This document shows, one piece after another, positions 44,672-52,614 of a stretch of DNA of 64,000 bases (within the stretch, counting starts at the first letter, position 1; every line of letters begins with the position of its first letter). This stretch comes from Chloroflexota bacterium (GTDB lineage: Bacteria > Chloroflexota > Anaerolineae > Anaerolineales > Villigracilaceae), in NCBI GenBank assembly GCA_016195815.1, contig JACPYX010000007.1, positions 558,001 to 622,000 on the forward strand, in the 5' to 3' direction. A program made the translations under genes and the position numbers. Below the pieces are notes generated by a model, which saw only the letters and a program-made list of their open reading frames with translations, ran no database searches and was not told where the DNA came from.

Positions 44672-46182
44672 TAGAGACCTCCCAGCAAGCGCAGAATATT
44701 ATTGACGCCTGTTTCAACCAAAGGCACCATGATGGCCGGGAATAAACCGATGACGACCATCAGCAAGGATAACGTGAAGATGGCGACTTTATCCAGCGTC
44801 GTGATCGGAGTTATGTGGCCTTCAAATCTTTCCGGCATCTTGCCGAAGAATACGCGGCTGATAGCCATCATCACGTACCCTGCGGTCAGGATAATGGAAA
44901 TGCTGGCAATCACAGCCACCAGCCATTGGGTTTTCCACACGCCCAGGAAAATCGGGAACTCGGCCACGAACCCCGAGAAGCCCGGCATACCCATTGACAC
45001 CAGGCCGCCGATGATGAAACCGATGGATGCAAAAGGCATGACTTTATTCATGCCGCCAAGTTCCGGAATCTGACGAGTATGAGAGCGGTCATAGATCATT
45101 CCGGTGATTGCGAAGAAGAGAGCCGTCATGATTCCGTGCGAGAACATCTGCACGCCTGCGCCCAACAGACCGTCACGATTAAGGGTTGAGAAGCCGAGCA
45201 GTACCAATCCCATATGCGAAACGGACGAGAAGCCGATCATATATTTCAAGTCGGTTTGGACGAAGGCAATGAATGCGCCGTACACTATCGCGATACCTGC
45301 GCTCAACATGATAACCCATGACCAGTATTTGGCGCCTTCCGGCAAAAGCATAATGCCGACGCGCAGCGCTGCAAACGCACCCAACTTCATCAACACACCT
45401 GCATGGAACATTGAGACCGCGGTCGGAGCGGCGACGTGGCCGTCAGGCGACCAGTTGTGGAAAGGCCAGATGCCGCCCAGTACCGCGAAGCCAAAAAAGA
45501 CCGGCAGGAACCACAGGTTTTGGAAAGAGGCCGAGAAACCGGCTTTTTCAAGCTGGAGCAGATCGAAGGTATAAACGCCCGTATTCTGGCCTGCAACCCA
45601 ATACATCGCCAATGCGCCGACCAGAGCAACCACCGAGCCGATGAACAGATATAGCGTCAACTTCATGGCCGCGTATTCGCGAGTCTTGTCCCAGCCCCAG
45701 ATGACGATCAGCAGGTACATTGGGAATACAGCAATCTCAAAGAAGAAAAACAGCATGAACAAATCCAGCGAGGCAAACACGCCAAACACGCCGCTGGCGA
45801 GAATAAACAGGAAAGCAAAGAACTCGCGCGGGCGATCCTGAATTCCAGCAGAAACGTGTTCGCCGAAATCGCCCCACGAGATCAGCACACCCGTAAACAT
45901 AACAACGCCGGTCAAGAGCACAAGCGGCGCGCTGATGCCATCCACACCGAAGTGCAGGCTGATGCCCAATTGAGGAAGCCAGTTATATTGTTCCGTGAAT
46001 TGATAACCTGCGGCGGCCTTATCGTAAGAGAGATAAGCCCAGAGCGAAAGCAACAATGCAAAGATGGCAGCGGCCAAGGCCACGCCGCGCGCCTCCGTCT
46101 TGCGCTCGGCCGGGATCAACAAAATGACCATCGCCGCCACAATCGGGCTAAAGACAATAATACTGAGTACAGGGAAATTCAT
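44671..46182 (-). CDS. nuoM: NADH-quinone oxidoreductase subunit M, paralogue 1 (variant)
   Basis: The 503-residue subunit is clearly NuoM-like: TM5 Glu in FFFFEIAVFPMYLLIVIWG, Lys in FHAGVLMKLGAFA, and Glu in GFSGFVAEFPIF. The position of the central Lys (FAVKMP in E. coli) reads FAVLGGIWPFHNW, so the lysine is Leu (codon 45478-45480). The loop SPDGHVAAPTAV is also unlike standard NuoM. I set the start at 46182 after GAGGTGC; the frame runs to 46224. It overlaps nuoN by one base. With the other NuoM upstream, it may be the extra fourth antiporter-like subunit. Confidence 0.92.
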   Translation of the reverse strand: MNFPVLSIIVFSPIVAAMVILLIPAERKTEARGVALAAAIFALLLSLWAYLSYDKAAAGYQFTEQYNWLPQLGISLHFGVDGISAPLVLLTGVVMFTGVLISWGDFGEHVSAGIQDRPREFFAFLFILASGVFGVFASLDLFMLFFFFEIAVFPMYLLIVIWGWDKTREYAAMKLTLYLFIGSVVALVGALAMYWVAGQNTGVYTFDLLQLEKAGFSASFQNLWFLPVFFGFAVLGGIWPFHNWSPDGHVAAPTAVSMFHAGVLMKLGAFAALRVGIMLLPEGAKYWSWVIMLSAGIAIVYGAFIAFVQTDLKYMIGFSSVSHMGLVLLGFSTLNRDGLLGAGVQMFSHGIMTALFFAITGMIYDRSHTRQIPELGGMNKVMPFASIGFIIGGLVSMGMPGFSGFVAEFPIFLGVWKTQWLVAVIASISIILTAGYVMMAISRVFFGKMPERFEGHITPITTLDKVAIFTLSLLMVVIGLFPAIMVPLVETGVNNILRLLGGL

Positions 46183-46189
46183 AAGCACC

Positions 46190-46245
46190 TCACGTATTGC
46201 ACGATGCATAATTCGTAAAACCAATTACACATCGCGAATTACGTA
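46190..46245. repeat. Imperfect palindromic element between the two nuoM genes
   Basis: The spacer contains CACGTATTGCACGATG and its loose mirror CATCGCGAATTACGTATT. The element can fold into an imperfect hairpin. It is one of several spacer elements of similar wording in this cluster. Confidence 0.45.
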
Positions 46246-47766
46246 TTAGAAAAGCCTCATAACGGCCTTGTTGATGACATCCAGGATCCACGCGGGCCAA
46301 ATGCCGATGATTAAAATCAAACTCATCAACGGAGCCATGACAAGAATCTCGCGCGTATTGATCTCTGTCAGTTTATGTTCGCCGTGCGAGTCCCAATGTT
46401 CGTTCAATGGACCATGCAAAACCTTCCTGATGCCCTTCAAAATATATGCACCCGTACAGAGCACACCGAGCATCGAAATCGCCGTGTACACAGTCAACAA
46501 CGGGAAGGCGCCTCGCACCACCAGAAACTCGGAGACAAAGCCGTTGAGGCCGGGCAGGCCGAGCGATGCCAGGCTGGTAAAGATCAGGATTCCACCGTAA
46601 ATCGGGACGAGCGGGAACAGTCCGCCGAATTCATCGAGATTACGAGTGTGCGTCCGTTCATAGATTACGCCGACCAGGAAGAACATGCCGGCCGCGGAAA
46701 GTCCATGGTTGAACATTTGCAGAATAGCGCCGTTCATGGCGATGCGCGCGTCGCTCTTCCCCGCGGCGAAAGCGGCCGCCGCGATACCAAGCACTACAAT
46801 GCCCATGTGGCTAACCGAAGAATACGCCACGAGGCGTTTGAAATCCTTTTGGCCGTATGAGCCGAATGCGCCGAAGACGATCGCGGCAGTGGCAAGCAAA
46901 GCCAGCGCGCCGGCATAATTGTAAGATTCGACCGGGTACAACGGCAAGACAAGCCTCAAGAAACCATACGCGCCAAGTTTAAGCAGAACACCCGCCAGAA
47001 GCATGGACCCGGCAGTCGGGGCTTCAGTGTGCGCGTCGGGCAGCCAGGTGTGGAAAGGCCAAATCGGAACTTTGATGGCGAAAGCCACAACGAAGGCCCA
47101 AAAGACAACCGTCTTGATTGTCGCGATTGGGAAGCCGAGCAGGAAGCCTTCAGCCACGGCCCACTTTGCAGTAATGGCGGCAAGGTCAAAAGTCCCGAAG
47201 AGAGCGCCGAGCAGTTGGATGCCGAGCAGAAGCCCAAGCGATCCGCCCATGGTGTACATCATGAATTTCATGGAGGCGTATTCTTTGTTGGCGCTGCCCC
47301 ATTGATTGATGATGAAGTACATTGGGACGAGACCGATTTCCCAGAAGACAAAGAAGATCAGCAAGTCCATCGCCATGAAAACGCCGAGCATGCCCGTTTC
47401 CAAAAAGAGGAAGAGCATCATGTATGGCTTAATGCGATCGGTCACGTTGAAGGATGCAAGAATGGCGAGCGGCGTCAACAGCGTGGTGAGCAGGACCATC
47501 GTCAGTGATAAACCGTCCACGCCGAGATGCAGCGACGAGTTGATGGCTTGATACCAAACGTATTTCTCTTCGAACTGAAAACCGGCCGCATCAGGTTTGA
47601 ATTGAGTCCACAAAAAGACGGTGAGCGCGAACGGAATCAGACTCGCACCAAGCGTGAACCAGCGCAGAAGTTTGGCTTCGTCTTTGGGCAGGAAGAACAA
47701 GACCAGCGCCGAGACAGCCGGCAGAAATAAAATCAAACTAAGAAGATGAGAAGTGAGAAAATCCAT
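46246..47766 (-). CDS. nuoM: NADH-quinone oxidoreductase subunit M, paralogue 2 (canonical)
   Basis: The 506-residue proton-pumping subunit has all expected polar residues: Glu in FFVFWEIGLVPMYFII, Lys in FAIKVPIWPFHTWLPDAHTE, Lys in LLAGVLLKLGAYGFLR, and Glu in NGFVSEFLVV. The loop APTAGSM is standard. It is 16 bp downstream of nuoL and is probably the canonical NuoM. Confidence 0.95.
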   Translation of the reverse strand: MDFLTSHLLSLILFLPAVSALVLFFLPKDEAKLLRWFTLGASLIPFALTVFLWTQFKPDAAGFQFEEKYVWYQAINSSLHLGVDGLSLTMVLLTTLLTPLAILASFNVTDRIKPYMMLFLFLETGMLGVFMAMDLLIFFVFWEIGLVPMYFIINQWGSANKEYASMKFMMYTMGGSLGLLLGIQLLGALFGTFDLAAITAKWAVAEGFLLGFPIATIKTVVFWAFVVAFAIKVPIWPFHTWLPDAHTEAPTAGSMLLAGVLLKLGAYGFLRLVLPLYPVESYNYAGALALLATAAIVFGAFGSYGQKDFKRLVAYSSVSHMGIVVLGIAAAAFAAGKSDARIAMNGAILQMFNHGLSAAGMFFLVGVIYERTHTRNLDEFGGLFPLVPIYGGILIFTSLASLGLPGLNGFVSEFLVVRGAFPLLTVYTAISMLGVLCTGAYILKGIRKVLHGPLNEHWDSHGEHKLTEINTREILVMAPLMSLILIIGIWPAWILDVINKAVMRLF

Positions 47767-47782
47767 CGCGACTCCAATCTGG

Positions 47783-49921
47783 CTAGGCCAGCCTCAGCAG
47801 ATATAAGAGCAGGCCCGCCAAAGCAAGAATGACCACCAGGGAAACAAGCATGTATTGCTGAATGCGGCCGGATTGGATCGGGCGAAGTTTTTTCGCGGTC
47901 CATTGCGTAACGTGCGCCGTGCCATCGCCAAAAAACTCGTTGATGACGGGTTTGTCGAAGTAATTGCGGATGGTCGAGCCAGTGTTTGACGCAAGCCTGC
48001 CAAATGTGTGCAAGACGCCGTCAATTACGCCCTTGTCCATCCACAGAGAAACGAATGTTTCAGAGAACCAGGTCATGGGTTTGGCGAAGACGACTCCGTA
48101 AAATTCGTCAACGTAGAATTTTTTCTTGAGTAGCGGAATTTGCAATTTATCCTCAGCCGCGGATTCGACATTGCGATAGACCAGCCAGCCGAAAAATAAA
48201 CCGCCGATGGAGACAGCCAGCGAGGTCAATAACGGGATGTAATTGAAAGCCGCTTCGCGCGGGGCCACAGACAGGGTTCCACCTACAAACTCAAACAGCC
48301 AGTTGGGCAGGATGCCGCCCAACACGGGAAAGTCTTTCGGAATTCCAACCCAGCCGTAACTAGCTGCAAATACAGCCAGCACGATCAACGGGACGGTCAT
48401 CGTCCACGGAGTCTCTTGCGCGTGTTCGGCCGCCTTGCTGCGCGGCTTGCCCAGAAAAGCCAATGTAATCTGGCGCATGGTATAGAACGCGGTCAGGAAG
48501 GCCGCGGCGGCCAGGGTCACAAAGACCGCTATCTGTCCGTTGGCGAACGCTTCTGCAAAGATCGCATCCTTCGACCAGAAGCCCGCCGTCAACAATGGAA
48601 AGCCGGCCAGCGAGAAACCGCCGATCACATTCGTCCAGAAGGTAATGGGCATCTTCTTTCGCAGTCCGCCCATGTTGAACATATCCTGCGCGTCCAGATG
48701 GTCGCCCGTATGCAAAGCGCCATGTTCCATGCCGTGGATCACAGAACCCGCGCCGAGGAACAATAAAGCCTTGAAGAACGCGTGCGTAATAAGGTGAAAA
48801 ACCGCCGCGACATATGCGCCAATACCTACCGCGGCAACCATGTAACCCAACTGGGCGATGGTCGAATATGCCATGACGCGTTTCATGTCGTTTTGCGCCA
48901 GGGCGATTACAGAAGCGAACAAAGCTGTAAATGCGCCCACAGACGCGACCACCGTCACGGTTTTAGGGTCGAGGCTCAACAGCGGAAAGATGCGGATGAT
49001 CATATACACGCCCGCCGACACCATTGTCGCGGCATGGATCATGGCACTGACCGGTGTCGGACCTTCCATCGCGTCGGGCAGCCAGACGTGAAGCGGGAAC
49101 TGCGCCGATTTACCCACCGTCCCGATGAAGAGCAGCAAACCGATCAGTCCCGCCGCGGAAAGCCCAAAGAGCGGCGTGGTGGTCGTCGCTAAAACACGCA
49201 AGGTGTTTTCGGTGAAAATTTCTCGAAAGGAAAGCGTGCCGGTCGCGCTATAAAGGAAAACAATGCCCAGTAGCATGAACATATCGCCAATGCGCGTGGT
49301 CATAAAAGCCTTGACCGCCGCATCACGAGCCGACGGTTTGGCATACCAAAAACCGATCAACAGGTATGAACACAAGCCCATGATCTCCCAACCCACAAAC
49401 AGAGTCAGGAGATTATCGGAGACCACCAGCATGTACATGCCAAAGGCGAACAAACCAAGAAAAGCAAAGAAACGCGAATACATCGGCTCGATGGACGGCA
49501 CAACGTGCTTGTGTCCATGCTCTTCAACAGTCGCCCCGTGCGGCGGCAGGCCGGGACGATCATGATCGCCCGCAGGCTGTCCGAAATTGTGATAGCCGAT
49601 GCTGTAAATGAAGATCATCAATATAGTCCAGGCTACGAAGAACAAAACCACAGCCGAGAGCGGATCAATCAGCACGCCGATCTTGAACCAGGTATCCGCT
49701 GTTGGCAGCCAATTGATGGAAGAAACAAACGGCTCTCTGCCGAGTTCGTTCACGCCCAGCGCGCGCACAAACACTATCATCGCGCCAAGCCACGAAAGGG
49801 CCGCCGCGCCAACTCCCACCGTATGGCTAAGCGCCTTATTCTTGTTGGTGAACAACACGATCAGAAAAAAAGCCAACACGGGCGGGAGAGGAATTAACCA
49901 GATAAGGAATTCTGTCGTCAT
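47783..49921 (-). CDS. nuoL: NADH-quinone oxidoreductase subunit L, extended
   Basis: The 712-residue distal antiporter-like subunit is longer than the usual 600-660. Core residues are present: Glu in LFVGWEIMGLCSYLL, Lys in GTVGKSAQFPLHVWLPDAMEG, and Lys-Asp in TAGFWSKDAIFAEAF. Two extra segments stand out. Residues 111-146 form a His-rich loop (six His, as in DHDRPGLPPHG and EEHGHKHVV) between TM3 and TM4. Residues 628-685 belong to the lateral amphipathic helix region and look about 29 residues longer than in Thermus. The C-terminal anchor is the last helix (about 690-710). Confidence 0.95.
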   Translation of the reverse strand: MTTEFLIWLIPLPPVLAFFLIVLFTNKNKALSHTVGVGAAALSWLGAMIVFVRALGVNELGREPFVSSINWLPTADTWFKIGVLIDPLSAVVLFFVAWTILMIFIYSIGYHNFGQPAGDHDRPGLPPHGATVEEHGHKHVVPSIEPMYSRFFAFLGLFAFGMYMLVVSDNLLTLFVGWEIMGLCSYLLIGFWYAKPSARDAAVKAFMTTRIGDMFMLLGIVFLYSATGTLSFREIFTENTLRVLATTTTPLFGLSAAGLIGLLLFIGTVGKSAQFPLHVWLPDAMEGPTPVSAMIHAATMVSAGVYMIIRIFPLLSLDPKTVTVVASVGAFTALFASVIALAQNDMKRVMAYSTIAQLGYMVAAVGIGAYVAAVFHLITHAFFKALLFLGAGSVIHGMEHGALHTGDHLDAQDMFNMGGLRKKMPITFWTNVIGGFSLAGFPLLTAGFWSKDAIFAEAFANGQIAVFVTLAAAAFLTAFYTMRQITLAFLGKPRSKAAEHAQETPWTMTVPLIVLAVFAASYGWVGIPKDFPVLGGILPNWLFEFVGGTLSVAPREAAFNYIPLLTSLAVSIGGLFFGWLVYRNVESAAEDKLQIPLLKKKFYVDEFYGVVFAKPMTWFSETFVSLWMDKGVIDGVLHTFGRLASNTGSTIRNYFDKPVINEFFGDGTAHVTQWTAKKLRPIQSGRIQQYMLVSLVVILALAGLLLYLLRLA

Positions 49922-49936
49922 GAAACCTCCGAAGAA

Positions 49937-49981
49937 CGATATTCGATAATTCGATATTCGAGGATCGGGTATCGAATATCG
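49937..49981. repeat. Palindromic CGATATTCGATA element between nuoK and nuoL
   Basis: CGATATTCGATA (49937-49948), a second CGATATTCGA (49952-49961) and the exact reverse complement TATCGAATATCG (49970-49981) make a 12-bp perfect inverted repeat with an internal direct repeat. The word ATTCGATAT recurs inside mfd (11262-11351). Confidence 0.7.
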
Positions 49982-49988
49982 GCTTTTG

Positions 49989-50297
49989 CTACCACTTCAG
50001 CAAATCAATTTCATTAGCAATGATGGTATTGCGGCGGCGATAAACAGAGATCACCAGCGCCAAACCCACGGCCACTTCCGCGGCGGCTACCGCAAAGACA
50101 ATGATCGCAAAAACTTGTCCTGCCATGAGCGAAATATCGCCATAGCGCCAGAAGGCCACAAGATTAACATTCACTGCATTGAGCATCAACTCCACGCCCA
50201 ACAGAATGATGATTGCATTTTTGCGCGCCAACACGCCGAACAAACCAATGCAAAACAAAGCAGCCGAAAGAATGAGATACCAGGAAAGTGGAATCAT
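49989..50297 (-). CDS. nuoK: NADH-quinone oxidoreductase subunit K
   Basis: The 102-residue three-helix subunit carries the two conserved membrane Glu residues, in GVELMLNAVNVNLVAF (TM2) and EVAVGLALVISVYRR (TM3), which belong to the proton path. Length is normal. It starts 9 bp after nuoJ. Confidence 0.95.
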   Translation of the reverse strand: MIPLSWYLILSAALFCIGLFGVLARKNAIIILLGVELMLNAVNVNLVAFWRYGDISLMAGQVFAIIVFAVAAAEVAVGLALVISVYRRRNTIIANEIDLLKW

Positions 50298-50306
50298 CGC
50301 CGCCTC

Positions 50307-50816
50307 CTATTTCCGATTGAACGCAATATAAACTGCGCCCACCAGCGCCGCCAGTAACAGGACGGACGCAACCTCGAACGGCAGAACAAAACCGACGGGC
50401 GAAGTCAACGCGCTGCCCAATTGCCCAACCGCATCAAACCCCGACGGGATGTCGGTCGCGGTTTTCGAAAAGCCGCTCCAACTCTGAAACATTCCGAACA
50501 GGCCGCCAAAAGTCAGCACGGCGATGAGCGCGCCAAGCCACCAACCGCTATTCAATTGCACACCGCCTTCAAGCTGATCCCTGCGAGTCAACATAACGGC
50601 AAAGATGAACAGGGTTGCAATTGCACCAATGTAGACCACCACCTGCACCACCGCCAGAAAACCGGCGTTGAGCAGGGCGTAAATGATCGCCACACCAAAC
50701 AACGTAGACACCAGCCACAACGCGGCATGGACGAGATTGCGGCTTGCCACCACCATTAACGCCGAGCCGAGGGTGACAATCGCAACAAGAAGAAAAATAA
50801 TTTGAGATGCTGTCAT
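50307..50816 (-). CDS. nuoJ: NADH-quinone oxidoreductase subunit J
   Basis: The 169-residue subunit has five helices, with the conserved VVQVVVYIGAIATLFIFAVML in TM3, whose pi-bulge couples quinone chemistry to pumping. Length is normal. Upstream there is a 72-bp spacer with a hairpin element before nuoH. Confidence 0.93.
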   Translation of the reverse strand: MTASQIIFLLVAIVTLGSALMVVASRNLVHAALWLVSTLFGVAIIYALLNAGFLAVVQVVVYIGAIATLFIFAVMLTRRDQLEGGVQLNSGWWLGALIAVLTFGGLFGMFQSWSGFSKTATDIPSGFDAVGQLGSALTSPVGFVLPFEVASVLLLAALVGAVYIAFNRK

Positions 50817-50834
50817 AGAATTCCTCTTTAAGAA

Positions 50835-50877
50835 TTTGTTTTTACACAGTTCGTATTAGGTAATACGTAAAAACAAA
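50835..50877. repeat. Perfect nested hairpin element between nuoH and nuoJ
   Basis: TTTGTTTTTAC (50835-50845) and GTAAAAACAAA (50867-50877) pair exactly, enclosing a second perfect stem GTATTA/TAATAC (50853-50866). It could stabilise or attenuate the nuo transcript. Confidence 0.65.
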
Positions 50878-50888
50878 CCCGACATTCA

Positions 50889-52082
50889 TCAATGAGGCGC
50901 AACTTCCACAGCCTTCACGCCAGTAACCTTCGCGCGTTCCCTGCGGCTGTGAGAACGCGCGATCTCCAGCGCGATCCACGCCACCAAAACGTTCGACAGG
51001 AACATACTGATCGGGTAGAGCCAGCCCGAGGTCTCGCGCAGAAGCGCATTCATCAGTGCTGTCACCATCAAAAGCACAAAAGAAAGCGGCGTCAGGAATT
51101 TCCAGTTGAAGGCCAGCATGTGGTCAATGCGAATACGCATCATCGTGTATTTGACCCACATGATGACCCAGTAACCGATCAATGCCTTCCCAAGCAAGAT
51201 AATAACGGCCAGGAACGGGCTGACTTTTTCAAGCCCAAAGAAACGATATCCGCCGAAGAACAGAATCGCCAGGAAACCGCCAAAAGTGAGGGCATGCAGT
51301 AATTCGCCTGCATAGAACATGCCAAACTTCATGCCCGAATATTCGATGTTATAACCGGACACCAGTTCAGATTCGCCCTCCGCCATATCGAACGGAGCGC
51401 GGCCCAGTTCGGCGATGGCGGCAATCAGAAAGATCAAGGCGCCCAAAGGCGATAAGATGACATACCAAATATTCTGCGCCTGGACAATTCCGTTCATGCC
51501 CATTGTCCTTGCAAAAATGGTGGGGATCAAAAGCATCGCCACCATCGGGATTTCGAACGAAACCATCACGGCTACCTGGCGGAATGCGCCGATGGTCGCA
51601 AATTTATTGTTCGACGACCAGCCCGCCATAATAATGGACAACGTGCTAATTGCGCCCGCCGCAACAATGTATAACAGGCCGACGTTCAAGTCCACGCCGA
51701 AGATGACGGGGGCCAGCGGCACGATCGCCCATAGAATCAACACCGACATCATCGAGAGCATGGGCGCAATGTTGTACACAACGCGGTCCGCGCCTGCGGG
51801 CGTGGTGTCTTCTTTAATCATAAGCTTGATAATGTCCGCGAACGGCTGGATCAAACCAAATGGGCCGACCCGATTGGGCCCAAGCCGATCCTGGAAGCGC
51901 GCCACCACTTTACGTTCCAGCCAGACCAGGAAAATATCCAGCACCATCAGCAGAGAAATGAAAAGAAGCGTGCCGAGAAAAGCCACCAGCACGCCGGCCG
52001 CGACCGCGGGCATACCCCAACCGGTTAAGATACTTACCAACCAGTCCGCGGCAATTTTGAGGGGGTCATTCCAAAAATTCAT
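50889..52082 (-). CDS. nuoH: NADH-quinone oxidoreductase subunit H
   Basis: The 397-residue subunit links the peripheral and membrane arms and lines the quinone channel. Signatures: WLERKVVARFQDRLGPNRVG, QPFADIIKLMIKED and ELGRAPFDMAEGESELVSGY. Length is normal. In many operons nuoI follows nuoH; here nuoJ follows instead. Confidence 0.96.
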   Translation of the reverse strand: MNFWNDPLKIAADWLVSILTGWGMPAVAAGVLVAFLGTLLFISLLMVLDIFLVWLERKVVARFQDRLGPNRVGPFGLIQPFADIIKLMIKEDTTPAGADRVVYNIAPMLSMMSVLILWAIVPLAPVIFGVDLNVGLLYIVAAGAISTLSIIMAGWSSNNKFATIGAFRQVAVMVSFEIPMVAMLLIPTIFARTMGMNGIVQAQNIWYVILSPLGALIFLIAAIAELGRAPFDMAEGESELVSGYNIEYSGMKFGMFYAGELLHALTFGGFLAILFFGGYRFFGLEKVSPFLAVIILLGKALIGYWVIMWVKYTMMRIRIDHMLAFNWKFLTPLSFVLLMVTALMNALLRETSGWLYPISMFLSNVLVAWIALEIARSHSRRERAKVTGVKAVEVAPH

Positions 52083-52102
52083 GGGTCACTCCTGTACACA
52101 CA

Positions 52103-52142
52103 AAGAGAAGGCTGAAAGGAAGTGTCCCATCAGCCTTCTCTT
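52103..52142 (-). terminator. Hairpin between nuoA and nuoH
   Basis: A perfect 13-bp stem (AAGAGAAGGCTGA / TCAGCCTTCTCTT) with a 14-nt loop and a partly T-rich end on the minus strand. It may attenuate or partly terminate transcription within the operon. Confidence 0.5.
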
Positions 52143-52158
52143 GCAAATTACGATTGAA

Positions 52159-52512
52159 TTACGCCCACTCCAGCATTCCTTTGCGCCAGGTATAAACCAG
52201 TCCGGCGATGAGAATGGAAATAAATACGATGCCTTCCAGCACAGCAAACAAACCCTGTTGACCAAGCCGCACGGCCCACGGGAAAAGAAAGACCGTTTCA
52301 ACATCAAAGACCAGAAAAACCAGCGCAAAGATATAATACTGGGCCTTGAATTGCACCCAGCTATCGCCAACGGTTTCGATGCCGCACTCATAAGTTGTCA
52401 TCTTGATTGGGTTGGATTTCTTTGGCCCCATCATCCAGGCCATGCCAATCGCACCCACAGGGATGATCAGCCCGACAATAAAAAATAAACCTATGTAAAG
52501 CCATTCGTTCAT
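52159..52512 (-). CDS. nuoA: NADH-quinone oxidoreductase subunit A
   Basis: The 117-residue three-helix subunit has the conserved TTYECGIE loop and FDVETVFLFPWA in TM2. I place the start at 52512, after GGAGTGC; the frame extends to 52596 but that part crosses the promoter. It is the first gene of the complex I membrane-arm cluster. None of the peripheral-arm genes (B, C, D, E, F, G, I) occurs in the window. Confidence 0.95.
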   Translation of the reverse strand: MNEWLYIGLFFIVGLIIPVGAIGMAWMMGPKKSNPIKMTTYECGIETVGDSWVQFKAQYYIFALVFLVFDVETVFLFPWAVRLGQQGLFAVLEGIVFISILIAGLVYTWRKGMLEWA

Positions 52513-52552
52513 GATCAGCACTCCATTGTGTTTTTTTCTATAGAGCGATTGC

Positions 52553-52561
52553 ATTGTACCA
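52553..52561 (-). promoter_or_regulatory. Extended -10 promoter of the nuo cluster
   Basis: The minus strand reads TGG-TACAAT (TACAAT at 52553-52558), an extended -10 element about 40 bp before nuoA. No -35 box is evident. Confidence 0.5.
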
Positions 52562-52614
52562 TAGAGAACAAAACGGTTGCCACGAAAGCATGTCAATATT
52601 TTAGGTGATTTTCG

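Noticed and set aside
46190-50877. CRISPR-like array from the repeated palindromes
   Set aside because: The elements differ in sequence and are not regularly spaced; no cas gene is present.
51415-52488. 357-codon open frame on the plus strand
   Set aside because: It lies antisense to nuoH and nuoA, has no SD and no recognisable domain; it mirrors the codon bias of the real genes.
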